From: an uncultured Saprospiraceae bacterium
GTDB taxonomy: Bacteria > Bacteroidota > Bacteroidia > Chitinophagales > Saprospiraceae
Direction: 5' to 3'
NCBI GenBank assembly: GCA_938045585.1
Contig: CALIAU010000022.1
Coordinates: 124,001-188,000 of the forward strand
DNA: 64,000 nucleotides
Shown here piece after piece: positions 34,421 through 43,642 of the stretch (positions within the stretch are counted from its first letter, which is position 1; each line of letters opens with the position of its first letter). Both the position numbers and the translations under genes were made by a program. Below the pieces are notes generated by a model. It was not told the DNA's origin. It ran no database searches and saw only the letters and a program-made list of their open reading frames with translations.

Positions 34421-36040
34421 ATGAAATACGGCTTTGTTATTGATAACAGAAAGTGTATTGGATGCCATGCGTGTACGACGGCATGTAAATCCGAACACGA
34501 AGTACCAGTGGGTGTAAATAGAACCTGGGTTAAGCAGGTAGAACAAGGAGAATTCCCAGATACAAGAAGATTGTTTTCTGTCATGCGATGTAACCATTGC
34601 ACGGATGCACCCTGTGTGCCCATATGTCCAACAGAGTCCTTGTTTATAAGAAAGGATGGCATTGTAGATTTTGATAAAGACAGATGTATTGGCTGTAAAT
34701 CTTGTATGCAAGCCTGTCCCTATGATGCCCTCTACATTGACCCAGATACACATACAGCAGCAAAGTGTAATTATTGTGCACATAGAGTCGATCTGGGCTT
34801 GGAACCTGCCTGTGTGAATGTCTGTCCTGAACATGCGATAATATCAGGAGATATGGAAAACCCCCAATCGGAAATCGCCATGCTCTTACTAGAGCAGGAA
34901 TCTAAAGTGAGAAAACCGGAAGCAGGTACTAAGCCAAATGTATTTTATATCGATGCAGAAGATGTATCACTTGTGGCAACGGATACGACCCAAACTTCTG
35001 AAAATATGTGGGGCTCCCAATCACATGGTGTAGGTCATTTTGCAAAAGAAGCGGAACGTTTGTCTTTTTCAAATACAGACCTTGTCGCAGAAATGGTTAA
35101 AATAAATGGAGGCTATGAGACAAATGCAGGTAAAGTAAATTCGCCCAAAACGGTGGAGGTTTTAATGGATAAGGCAAAGCAAGTCTATAATACACCGGAT
35201 AAAGGCATTCTATGGGGCTGGGAAGTCTCTGCCTATGTATGGACTAAGGCCATCGCAGCAGGAATGATATTGATTCCTTTCATAGCACTCATATCAAATT
35301 TTGTACAGGTACCCAATTTCTTATGGAGTGCAGGTACAATGACAGCACTCGTCTTTTTGACATTGACAGGTATACTCCTCGTCATGGACTTGGATCAACC
35401 TAAGCGATTCGCCTATGTCCTTTTACGACCTAATTGGAGTTCATGGTTAGTTAAAGGAGGCTATGCTATTACAGTCTTTGGTGGCTTGTTGACTTTAATT
35501 TTATTCAGCCAATATTTTCAATGGTTTGACAATTATAATCCGCTCTATATAATTACCGCATTACTGGCTGTTATTGTAGCAACTTATACTGCTTTTTTAT
35601 TTGCGCAGGCAAAGGGCAGAGAATTCTGGCAGTCCAAAGCAATGGCCTTACATATGTTAGTACATGCTTGTATGGCAGGTGCTGCGATCTACTTTTTCTT
35701 CAGTTTGGGCACGAAGTCATCTGCAGAGTGGTTGCACTTCCTTGGTCGTTCATCCATACTCTTTATTGTCTTAAATGTCATGATAGTTTTATATGAACTC
35801 TATTCTACACACAGCACAGTGGATGCCAAACGTGTCGTATATATGATTAAGTCAGGTGAATACAAAACGATGTTTTGGTTAGGTACTATCGTAGTGGGGA
35901 ATTTACTCCCTGTTTGCATTTTACTCCTGACTGGGTTTACTCCTATGGGTGGTTCTATTGCTGGCGCCTTAATATTATTAGGAATATATTTTAATAATCA
36001 CATTTGGGTGGAAGCACCGCAAAAAATTCCATTAAGCTAA
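34421..36040 (+). CDS. Fused four-cluster ferredoxin and NrfD/PsrC-like membrane subunit
   Basis: 539 residues. Residues 1-190 form a 4x[4Fe-4S] DmsB/PsrB-type protein (CIGCHACTTACKSEH, CNHCTDAPCVPICP, CIGCKSCMQACPYDA, CNYCAHRVDLGLEPACVNVC). Residues 270-535 have eight to nine membrane helices of the NrfD/PsrC quinone-binding type (GWEVSAYVWTKAIAAGMIL, LDQPKRFAYVLLRPNWSSW). The normally separate electron-transfer and membrane-anchor subunits are thus one polypeptide. It links a quinone pool to the molybdopterin subunit whose ATG overlaps its stop by one base. Confidence 0.92.
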   Translation: MKYGFVIDNRKCIGCHACTTACKSEHEVPVGVNRTWVKQVEQGEFPDTRRLFSVMRCNHCTDAPCVPICPTESLFIRKDGIVDFDKDRCIGCKSCMQACPYDALYIDPDTHTAAKCNYCAHRVDLGLEPACVNVCPEHAIISGDMENPQSEIAMLLLEQESKVRKPEAGTKPNVFYIDAEDVSLVATDTTQTSENMWGSQSHGVGHFAKEAERLSFSNTDLVAEMVKINGGYETNAGKVNSPKTVEVLMDKAKQVYNTPDKGILWGWEVSAYVWTKAIAAGMILIPFIALISNFVQVPNFLWSAGTMTALVFLTLTGILLVMDLDQPKRFAYVLLRPNWSSWLVKGGYAITVFGGLLTLILFSQYFQWFDNYNPLYIITALLAVIVATYTAFLFAQAKGREFWQSKAMALHMLVHACMAGAAIYFFFSLGTKSSAEWLHFLGRSSILFIVLNVMIVLYELYSTHSTVDAKRVVYMIKSGEYKTMFWLGTIVVGNLLPVCILLLTGFTPMGGSIAGALILLGIYFNNHIWVEAPQKIPLS

Positions 36041-38886
36041 TGAAGAAGAGAACACTTGTAGAAAGAATAGCGGAATCGCTAAAACTTATTCCTGATCTTC
36101 AAAAAGATAGAGAAGATGTACTCGACCGTATGACGGTGACCGACTTGGATAAATTTCCTCCATTAGATCAGTGGGATCATTGGGAAGAATATGAAGCAAA
36201 ATCTTGGCCTAAGAGAGAAAAGAAAGCCTACACGATTGTCCCCACAACCTGTTTTAATTGTGAAAGTGCCTGTGGACTGACAGCCTATGTAGATAAAGAA
36301 GCAGGCACCATTCGGAAATTTGAAGGGAATCCTTATCACCCAGGAAGCAGAGGCCGAAATTGCGCAAAAGGACCGGCCACTATAAACCAAATTACAGATC
36401 CTGATCGCATATTGTATCCGCTAAAACGGGTTGGAGAAAGAGGCGCAGGCGAATGGGAGAGAATCACTTGGGAGGAAGCCTTAGATACAATAGCTCAGCG
36501 CATACGTAAGGCATTACTCGAAAAACGACACAACGAAATTGCTTATCATGTGGGTAGACCTGGGCACGAAGGCTACGCAAATAGAGTGATGCAGGCCTGG
36601 GGTATTGATGGGCATAATAGCCACACAAATATTTGTAGTTCGGGCGCGCGCTTTGGTTATAATATTTGGTATGGTCACGACAGACCTAGTCCAGATCACG
36701 CGAATGCAAAGTTTATCCTGCTTATATCCGCACACCTCGAAAGTGGACACTACTTTAACCCACATGCCCAGCGTATTATTGAGGCAAAAATGAAAGGAGC
36801 TAAATTAGCTACCATGGATCCGCGACTGTCTAATACAGCAAGTATGTCGGATTATTGGATGCCTACCTATCCAGGTACGGAAGCAGCGGTTTTATTAGCA
36901 ATGGCTAAGATCATTTTAGAAGAGGGTCTCTATAATAGAGACTATATGGAAAAGTGGGTAAACTGGGAGGATTATTTAGCAAATAAGCATCCAGAAATAG
37001 CAAGTAGCTTTGAGAATTTTATAGAAAAAATAACTTTAGAATACGCAGAATATACACCAGAGTTTGCAGCAAATGAAAGCGGGATGAAGGCAGAAACCAT
37101 CAGAGAGGTTGCCTTAAAAATAGGTGAAGCAGGAGAACATTTTGCTACACACAATTGGCGCTCTGCATCAAGTGGTAATCTGGGAGGCTGGTGTGTTTCT
37201 CGTGCATTGCATTTTCTCAATGTGCTTACAGGAAGTGTAGGAACGAAGGGAGGAACCTCACCTAACTCATGGAGTAAATTTAAACCTAGTTTTCATAGTG
37301 TACCACCGGGACAGAAATTTTGGAATGAGCTTCATTATCCAAGAGAGTACCCGTTGGCTATGTTTGAAATGAGTTTTTTACTTCCACATATGCTCAAAGA
37401 TGGAAGAGGCTTTATGGATACCTATTTTTCGCGCGTCTTTAATCCGGTATGGACCTACCCAGATGGATTTACTTGGATGGAAGCGTTTAAGCGTGAGGAT
37501 TTGTTTGGACTCCACATCGCCATGACACCTACCTGGAACGAGACTGCTTTTTTCGCTGACCTTGTCTTACCGATGGGGCATAGTGCAGAACGACATGACT
37601 TAAATAGTTATGCGACACATTCCGGGAAATGGATTGCGTTTAGACAACCCGTATTGAGAGAAGCTGCGCGACGTGCTGGTAAAGAAGTTCAATTTACCTA
37701 TGAGGTTAACCCAGGGGAAGTCTGGGAAGAAGATGAATTTTGGATTGAACTGAGTTGGCGTATTGATACAGATGGTAGCTTAGGAATACGAGATCACTTT
37801 ATGTCTCCATATAGAGAGGGGCAAAAAATGACAATTGATGAGTATTACCAATACATTTTTGAACATACTCCAAATCTACCAGAGGCTGCAAAAAAAGAAG
37901 GTATTTCGGAGTTAGATTATATGCGTAAATATGGTGCCTTTGAAGTGGAGGCGCATACCTATAAGAAAAATGAAAAGGTGATTTCGGATGAAAAATTAGC
38001 TGGAGCAAACTTTGATCCTAAGTCTAAAATATATTCGCAAAATGGAAAAAATTTGGCGATAGAAGTAGATGGAAAACCAAGAATGGGATTCCCTACACCT
38101 AGTATGAAAAATGAATACTATAGCCAAACGATGGTGGATTGGGGTTGGTCAGAATTTGCGACACCTACCTATATCAAATCACATATTCATAATGAGAAAT
38201 TGGATAAGGAAAAAGGGGAGTACGTACTCGTACCCACCTTTCGATTACCCACATTGATTCATTCGCGTTCGGGCAATGCAAAATGGTTGGCAGAAATTAG
38301 CAACCGGAACCCCATATGGATGCATCCAGAAGATGCGCAACGTTGGGGCTTTGTCACGGGAGATTTAGTAAAGATGAATACAGATATCGGCTATTTTATC
38401 GATAAGGTATGGGTGACCCAAGGAATGAAACCAGGAGTAGTAGCCTGTTCGCATCACCTAGGTAGATGGCGACGTCAACAAGATCAAGGGAATAGATGGG
38501 CAACGAATACTGTCAAAATATCAGACGATGGAAAAGGCGTGTATCGTATGAATACCAAGTCAGGTATCAAACCTTTTAAGAGCGAGGATAAGGATAGTAA
38601 ACGTATCTTCTGGGTAGATGGTGGTGTACACCAAAACATCACACACGCAGTACATCCAGATCCTATAAGCGGAATGCATTGTTGGCACCAAAGAGTGCGC
38701 ATAGAAAAGCCAGGGAAAGATGAAAACTATGGGGATATAGTTGTAGATACAAATAAGTCCATGGAGGTCTATCGCGAATGGCTAAAGATGACAAGACCTG
38801 CACCTGGTCCGGAAGGTTTGAGAAGGCCACTTTGGTTTAAAAGACCATTGAAGCCGGACAGAGAAACGTATTTTATTAAAGATTAA
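36040..38886 (+). CDS. Molybdopterin oxidoreductase, DMSO-reductase family catalytic subunit
   Basis: 948 residues from the ATG at 36040 (TAATG overlap with the upstream stop). The N-terminal Fe-S motif is TTCFNCESACGL with a fourth Cys in RGRNCAKG. Bis-MGD domains follow (WERITWEEALDTIA, ICSSGARFGYNIW, and the C-terminal dinucleotide-binding region with HPEDAQRWGFVTGDLV). No twin-arginine signal is evident at the N-terminus, so the site may be cytoplasmic, or export may depend on a partner. With the fused Fe-S/NrfD partner it forms a Psr/Ttr/Phs-like complex; the substrate (sulfur, arsenic or other oxyanion) is not determined. Confidence 0.9.
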   Translation: MKKRTLVERIAESLKLIPDLQKDREDVLDRMTVTDLDKFPPLDQWDHWEEYEAKSWPKREKKAYTIVPTTCFNCESACGLTAYVDKEAGTIRKFEGNPYHPGSRGRNCAKGPATINQITDPDRILYPLKRVGERGAGEWERITWEEALDTIAQRIRKALLEKRHNEIAYHVGRPGHEGYANRVMQAWGIDGHNSHTNICSSGARFGYNIWYGHDRPSPDHANAKFILLISAHLESGHYFNPHAQRIIEAKMKGAKLATMDPRLSNTASMSDYWMPTYPGTEAAVLLAMAKIILEEGLYNRDYMEKWVNWEDYLANKHPEIASSFENFIEKITLEYAEYTPEFAANESGMKAETIREVALKIGEAGEHFATHNWRSASSGNLGGWCVSRALHFLNVLTGSVGTKGGTSPNSWSKFKPSFHSVPPGQKFWNELHYPREYPLAMFEMSFLLPHMLKDGRGFMDTYFSRVFNPVWTYPDGFTWMEAFKREDLFGLHIAMTPTWNETAFFADLVLPMGHSAERHDLNSYATHSGKWIAFRQPVLREAARRAGKEVQFTYEVNPGEVWEEDEFWIELSWRIDTDGSLGIRDHFMSPYREGQKMTIDEYYQYIFEHTPNLPEAAKKEGISELDYMRKYGAFEVEAHTYKKNEKVISDEKLAGANFDPKSKIYSQNGKNLAIEVDGKPRMGFPTPSMKNEYYSQTMVDWGWSEFATPTYIKSHIHNEKLDKEKGEYVLVPTFRLPTLIHSRSGNAKWLAEISNRNPIWMHPEDAQRWGFVTGDLVKMNTDIGYFIDKVWVTQGMKPGVVACSHHLGRWRRQQDQGNRWATNTVKISDDGKGVYRMNTKSGIKPFKSEDKDSKRIFWVDGGVHQNITHAVHPDPISGMHCWHQRVRIEKPGKDENYGDIVVDTNKSMEVYREWLKMTRPAPGPEGLRRPLWFKRPLKPDRETYFIKD

Positions 38887-38909
38887 AATTTGCTACTTAA
38901 TTAGCTAAA

Positions 38910-39278
38910 ATGATACAAAGCAAAACATCATCCTTGCGTAGCTTTTTGGGTGCAAAGGATTATTCTATTTCTAGGCAGTTTTACAATGAGCTAGGATTTG
39001 AAGAAAGTATTATTGATGCTAAAATGAGCTTATTTCAAGTAAGCCCGCAACTGAGTTTTTACCTGCAAGACTACTATGTAAAAGATTGGGTAAACAATAC
39101 CATGATATTTCTGGAAGTAGATGATTTGTTAGCCTGCGAACAAGAAATAAAATCCAAAAATCTAGAGCAGAAATACAAATACGTTCGATTTACTGAAATC
39201 AAATACATGGATTGGGGCGATGAGTTCTTTATGCATGATCCGTCAGGTATTCTGTGGCATTTTGGTAAATTTCATTAG
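38910..39278 (+). CDS. VOC (glyoxalase/bleomycin-resistance) superfamily protein
   Basis: 122 residues, one glyoxalase fold. Family signs are FLGAKDYSISRQFYNELGFEE at the start and EFFMHDPSGILWHFGKF at the end. The usual N-terminal His metal ligand is not in the normal position, so metal binding is doubtful. It begins 23 bases after the molybdoenzyme gene but has no clear functional link with it. Confidence 0.8.
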   Translation: MIQSKTSSLRSFLGAKDYSISRQFYNELGFEESIIDAKMSLFQVSPQLSFYLQDYYVKDWVNNTMIFLEVDDLLACEQEIKSKNLEQKYKYVRFTEIKYMDWGDEFFMHDPSGILWHFGKFH

Positions 39279-39365
39279 ATAAAATTGATCAATAAAGTCT
39301 TAAATCCTTCTTAAAAGATATCCACCGATGAAACTAATGCCTTATATTGTTATAAACTAACTCAC

Positions 39366-40448
39366 ATGAAAATCAAATGCCTCTCGTTTTTGGCTGCTCT
39401 ATTTTTTACAACAGCACTGACTTCACAAGTAATTGAATCTCCACCACCGCCACCACCACCGCCACCTCCACCGATGGAGCAGGAGGAAATTTTTAAGGTG
39501 GTAGAACAAATGCCTCGTTTTCCTGGCTGCGAAGGACAGTTCAAAGAGGAGAGAGCGTTAAAGGAATGTGCAAAAGAAAGTTTAATGGATTACATTACTG
39601 GTAATCTGCAATATCCTGCAGCAGCGATGGCTAAAGGAATAGAAGGCATGACTGTAGTTCAGTTTATTGTAGAAAAGGACGGTAGTATTAGCAATGCTAA
39701 GGTTTTAAGAGATTTAGGTGAAGGCTGTGGGGAAGCAGCATTAGCAGTAATTAACAAAATGAATACCCTACCTGAAAAGTGGACGCCTGGTAAGCAAAGG
39801 GGAAGAGCTGTAAAAGTATTATATACCCTGCCAGTGAAATTTGTGCTGCCTAAACCCGGACAGCAACAAATGGAAAAGGAAGATGTACCTAAGAAAACAA
39901 AAATTAATAAAAAAGGTATGGGTCAGCACTTAGCTAATCCAGATGGAATCTCTAGACCGCCAGCAAGAACGAAAAAAAATATGAATAATATTGTGGAAGA
40001 AGAACCTGTCATGGAAGATATGCCTGTGATGCATGACGAACCTGTTTTTGTAGATATGGAAGTAGCTGAAGAACCTGCACCGCAAATGATGGAAGAGGAG
40101 GTATTTAAAGTGGTTGAGCAAATGCCTAAATTTCCTGGATGTCAAAATTCTGACGATAGAAATTGTACAAAAGATAAGTTGCTCATGTTTTTAGGAAAAA
40201 ATTTAAAGTATCCAGCAGAAGCAAGGAAGAAAGGTGTTAAGGGAAAAGTGGTTGTACAGTTTGTTATTGATAAGGCTGGAAAAGTTAAGAATCCTACTAT
40301 ACTTAGAGATATTGGTGCTGGTTGTGGACAAGCGGCCTTAGATGCAGTCAATGAAATGAACTTTTTACCACAGGCTTGGACCCCAGGTAAGCAAAGAGGT
40401 AGGGCAGTAAATGTACAGTATACTTTGCCGGTCGAGTTTAATTTATAG
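39366..40448 (+). CDS. Exported protein with two TonB C-terminal domains
   Basis: 360 residues. A cleavable signal peptide (MKIKCLSFLAALFFTTALTS) is followed by a run of 11 prolines (about residues 26-36). The first TonB-C domain is about 43-160 and the second about 243-360, separated by a Lys- and acidic-rich linker. The two domains are close paralogues: FKVVEQMPRFPGC / FKVVEQMPKFPGC and WTPGKQRGRAVKVLYTLPV / WTPGKQRGRAVNVQYTLPV. Classical TonB is membrane-anchored with one such domain. This soluble periplasmic double form may cap or cross-link outer-membrane receptors. Function unproven. Confidence 0.8.
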   Translation: MKIKCLSFLAALFFTTALTSQVIESPPPPPPPPPPPMEQEEIFKVVEQMPRFPGCEGQFKEERALKECAKESLMDYITGNLQYPAAAMAKGIEGMTVVQFIVEKDGSISNAKVLRDLGEGCGEAALAVINKMNTLPEKWTPGKQRGRAVKVLYTLPVKFVLPKPGQQQMEKEDVPKKTKINKKGMGQHLANPDGISRPPARTKKNMNNIVEEEPVMEDMPVMHDEPVFVDMEVAEEPAPQMMEEEVFKVVEQMPKFPGCQNSDDRNCTKDKLLMFLGKNLKYPAEARKKGVKGKVVVQFVIDKAGKVKNPTILRDIGAGCGQAALDAVNEMNFLPQAWTPGKQRGRAVNVQYTLPVEFNL

Positions 40449-40480
40449 AAGGCCTTGTGCGCTTAAAAAAATAGATTGTT

Positions 40481-40882
40481 TTGAGTTTAACAGTTATTGA
40501 TAAGCCTAAGTTGGATATTGATCCATCTATCTTGGATAAGTTATGCACCCAAATAGATGAGCAGGGGCAGGTAGTTCTCCATTTTTTGTTTAAAGCCAGT
40601 ATTTTTGGAGGAGAGAAAATTCGGATCTGGCCGACTACCTATCTTTACGATAATCAGTCCGAATTTAGAAGCGAACTCGTGCACCAAGAAAATATTTCTT
40701 TAGCACCACAATGGACAGAGTTAGAACCAAGTTCTGCTAGATTTTTTACCCTTGTATTTAATGGTTTGCCAAAGTCTTGTATGAGCTTTGATTTTACAGA
40801 ACACTGTGAGGGTGGGGGAGCCTTTCATGCTAAAGCTATTCGACGGAACAAATCTGATGTTTACTTTTTACGTATTGGTTAG
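40481..40882 (+). CDS. Small protein of unknown function, TTG start
   Basis: 133 residues, no signal peptide or membrane helix. The predicted fold is mainly beta (VVLHFLFKASIFGGEKIRIW, TYLYDNQSEFRSELV, RFFTLVFNGLPKSCMSFDFT). No family motif is recognised. There is no upstream ATG, so TTG at 40481 is the likely start, 33 bases after the TonB-C gene. The next gene begins four bases after its stop, indicating an operon with the DUF1905 protein. Confidence 0.6.
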   Translation: MSLTVIDKPKLDIDPSILDKLCTQIDEQGQVVLHFLFKASIFGGEKIRIWPTTYLYDNQSEFRSELVHQENISLAPQWTELEPSSARFFTLVFNGLPKSCMSFDFTEHCEGGGAFHAKAIRRNKSDVYFLRIG

Positions 40883-40885
40883 AAT

Positions 40886-41389
40886 ATGAAATTGAAAGCA
40901 ACATACGGCAAATTTAGGGAGGGCTTATACCTACGTCATTTTAAAATTCCAAATGAGCTTGTAGCAAAACTTTCCAAGGATGGCAAGAAGAGAATACTTT
41001 GCACAGTAGAAGATCATCCTTACTTCCATTGCGCAATGATGCCAGATGGCCAAGGAGGTTTTTTTATAATGTTGAACAAAGAAAAAGAAAAGAATTTCGA
41101 CCTAGTCATTGGCGAAGATTATAACTTGAAACTTGAAAAAGATAATTCTAAATATGGCATGTATGTTCCAGAAGAACTGGAAGAATTACTCTATCAAGAT
41201 CCAGAAGGAGAAGCAGTATTTGAAACACTGACAGACGGGAAAAAGCGTAACCTCATTCATCTGGCTGCTAAACCAAAGAAAAGTGAAACCCGACTTGAAA
41301 AATCTGTTGTAATCTTAGAATATTTAAAATCAGTAAATGGTAAGCTAGATTTTAAAGAGTTAAACCAAGCATTCAAAGACTATAAGTAA
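40886..41389 (+). CDS. DUF1905/YdeI-type protein
   Basis: 167 residues. The N-terminal DUF1905 beta-barrel (FREGLYLRHFKIPNELVAKL, KRILCTVEDHPYFHCAMMPD) is joined to a C-terminal helical YdeI/OmdA-like region (RNLIHLAAKPKKSETRLEKS). Proteins of the YdeI/OmdA group have been linked to resistance to bacteriocins or stress in enterobacteria, but for this form the role is unknown. It lies four bases after the preceding gene and converges on the VWA gene across three bases. Confidence 0.75.
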   Translation: MKLKATYGKFREGLYLRHFKIPNELVAKLSKDGKKRILCTVEDHPYFHCAMMPDGQGGFFIMLNKEKEKNFDLVIGEDYNLKLEKDNSKYGMYVPEELEELLYQDPEGEAVFETLTDGKKRNLIHLAAKPKKSETRLEKSVVILEYLKSVNGKLDFKELNQAFKDYK

Positions 41390-41392
41390 GAT

Positions 41393-43492
41393 CTAGTAAG
41401 ATCCAAAGTACCGCCTTAAAAACCACTCTAGAATAAGCAAACAAGCTAAAAGACCGAAGATCCATTTCAAATTTAGAATGTTCTTGGTATGATTTGTATA
41501 ATACGCTACTGGTTTGATTTTATCCGAGACCTTTATTTCTTCAGCCAAAGTGTTTATTTGATCTGGTGTATACACCTTACCACCATATTTATCGCCTAAC
41601 AAATGTAGTATGTCATGGCGCGCCGTTAGGTCATATTGCTCTAATTCAACTGTTTGAACAGTAAAAGCACCCTTGCTATTCAAGTCCTTGCCATTTAAAG
41701 TAGTACGTGCAGTATAGTTGTATTTACCTGGAGGTAATCGTCCCGCATCTAAGGTGTAGTAATTGGAATTGCGCGAAAAGGTATAATCATATTTCTTTCC
41801 AGCAGCGTTGCTAATCGTGGCATATACTTCCGGACCATTGATCAGTTCAAAATTGTCATTGTACAACTGGGCATCTAGATAGATGGATTCATTTTCTTTA
41901 TAGATGTTTTTGTTGGTATAGCTTCTAAACTTTCGTTTATCTTCTTTTAAAACTAGATACTGTACAAGCTTACTTATGAGTTCGTCTGTAGTCTCATAGT
42001 TGGAATCATCCATAAAGTCAAATAGTCTCCATTTCCAAATGCCTTCTGCAGCTATGACTCCCGTTCGTCTATTGGATTGGTCAGATACGGCAATCATAGA
42101 ATACTTTGTATCAACATCCTTTATCGTTTGATACAAAATAGTCTTGGTATTTAAACCATTTTGATACTCACCAAAAGGCGCGATCATAGGAGGGAAGCGT
42201 TTTACAGCATTAGGGATTGCATCGGATACGGTATAGGAATTAAAGCCCGTGTTAGCATAGGCCTGTGATTCATTACTACTGGCTACACTTTGACGAATAG
42301 AGAGTACGTTTTGCGCAGAATTAAATCTCCCTAAATCTGTTTGAGTACCAACTACAAAGAGTAAAGGAATGGCACGCTGAGTCGCCGTAGTTAAAATACT
42401 ATTTACATCAAATTCCTTAGATGGAAGATTATGTAAAAGAATAAAATCATACTGCGTAGGATTTACATCGGCGTCAGCAGCATATTTAATATCTATCTCG
42501 TAATTCTTGTTTGTCTGTAAGGTCTGTTTAAAAGCAGATAAATCAGGGTGCGGGGAATCTGCCAATAAGAGGATTTTTTGTCTGTTGTCAATTACCTCAA
42601 TGTATATATTCTTTGAGTTATTCGTTACTGAAATTTCATTACTGACTCCAGATAAGCTAAGTAAGAATTGTTTGGTGCCTACGCGCGAAGCCTTAGCCTT
42701 CATTTCTACCGTGCTAAAGAACTTATCTGAATCAATACGCAGCTGTTTTGAAGAAAGACGTACTCTTTGGTCATTTTCAATAGAATAAAGCGTCAGCGTA
42801 GAATTATTACCCCTAGCATTGTTTGCTTGCACATCTACTTGAATACTAAATTCATCCCCCAGATATGCAATGCGATTATGAAACACATTTTTTATAAGCA
42901 CATCTCGGCGTGTAGTACTGTCACCTAGAGCTATACTGTGAATGGGTGCTTTGATTCTGGAATTAAAATAAATTGGATTTACCCCCTCATTGAAAATACC
43001 ATCGGTAGCAAGTATTACAGCACCTAAATTTTGGTCGGAGTAGTTGTCATCAATGTATCCAAGAACTTTTGAAATATCGGTGGATTTGCCTAGGGTAGTA
43101 TCTACCATATTTGCTACAATATCATCTCCAAAACTAAGCTGAACGAGCTCATAATTTTCTTGGATGGACCGCAGCATACTCGTACGAGCAGATTGGTATT
43201 CAGTATCTTCAGCATCACCAGATACCTCTAATGATCCACTCATGTCTTGTGCAAATACAATAATGGGCTTTTGAATTTCTTCTGAAACTGTCTTTATGAA
43301 AGGGGAAAGTAACAGAAATGCTATGATACTGCTTACGAGAGTACGTAGTAGAAATAGGCCCCATTTAATAGGAGAGGAAACATGTGCAAGCTTTTTGTCT
43401 TTCCAATACATCAGCCCTGCTAGGAATAATCCTAAGAGTAAGCATAAAAGCAAATACCAACTGGGATACGATAACTGTATATTCTCTAGCAC
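41393..43492 (-). CDS. VWA-domain membrane protein
   Basis: 699 residues. Two N-terminal membrane helices (SWYLLLCLLLGLFLAGLMYW and GLFLLRTLVSSIIAFLLLSP), then a von Willebrand A domain with an intact metal-ion-dependent adhesion site (FAQDMSGSLE, DxSxS) at about 80-230. A long periplasmic region follows with a second Rossmann-like segment (KILLLADSPHPDLSAFKQTL) and Ig-like strands. A single C-terminal helix (IFGLLACLLILEWFLRRYF) closes it. The plan resembles BatA-related or glutamine-amidotransferase-like regulators widely found in Bacteroidota. The cellular role is unknown. Monocistronic. Confidence 0.75.
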   Translation of the reverse strand: MLENIQLSYPSWYLLLCLLLGLFLAGLMYWKDKKLAHVSSPIKWGLFLLRTLVSSIIAFLLLSPFIKTVSEEIQKPIIVFAQDMSGSLEVSGDAEDTEYQSARTSMLRSIQENYELVQLSFGDDIVANMVDTTLGKSTDISKVLGYIDDNYSDQNLGAVILATDGIFNEGVNPIYFNSRIKAPIHSIALGDSTTRRDVLIKNVFHNRIAYLGDEFSIQVDVQANNARGNNSTLTLYSIENDQRVRLSSKQLRIDSDKFFSTVEMKAKASRVGTKQFLLSLSGVSNEISVTNNSKNIYIEVIDNRQKILLLADSPHPDLSAFKQTLQTNKNYEIDIKYAADADVNPTQYDFILLHNLPSKEFDVNSILTTATQRAIPLLFVVGTQTDLGRFNSAQNVLSIRQSVASSNESQAYANTGFNSYTVSDAIPNAVKRFPPMIAPFGEYQNGLNTKTILYQTIKDVDTKYSMIAVSDQSNRRTGVIAAEGIWKWRLFDFMDDSNYETTDELISKLVQYLVLKEDKRKFRSYTNKNIYKENESIYLDAQLYNDNFELINGPEVYATISNAAGKKYDYTFSRNSNYYTLDAGRLPPGKYNYTARTTLNGKDLNSKGAFTVQTVELEQYDLTARHDILHLLGDKYGGKVYTPDQINTLAEEIKVSDKIKPVAYYTNHTKNILNLKWIFGLLACLLILEWFLRRYFGSY

Positions 43493-43642
43493 AATTTCAT
43501 AGATAAGACTGCAAAGATTATAATAAAACCTTAATTGTATTAAGAATTTCTAATAATGCTTAAATTTTTTAATTATTGTGAATGTAAATGCACATTCCTG
43601 CGTTACTAAAACGAACTTTCTTAGATCATAATATCAGTAAGT

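Noticed and set aside
39362-39544. Minus-strand frame with a poly-Gly run
   Set aside because: The glycine run is the antisense of the poly-Pro tract of the TonB-C protein.
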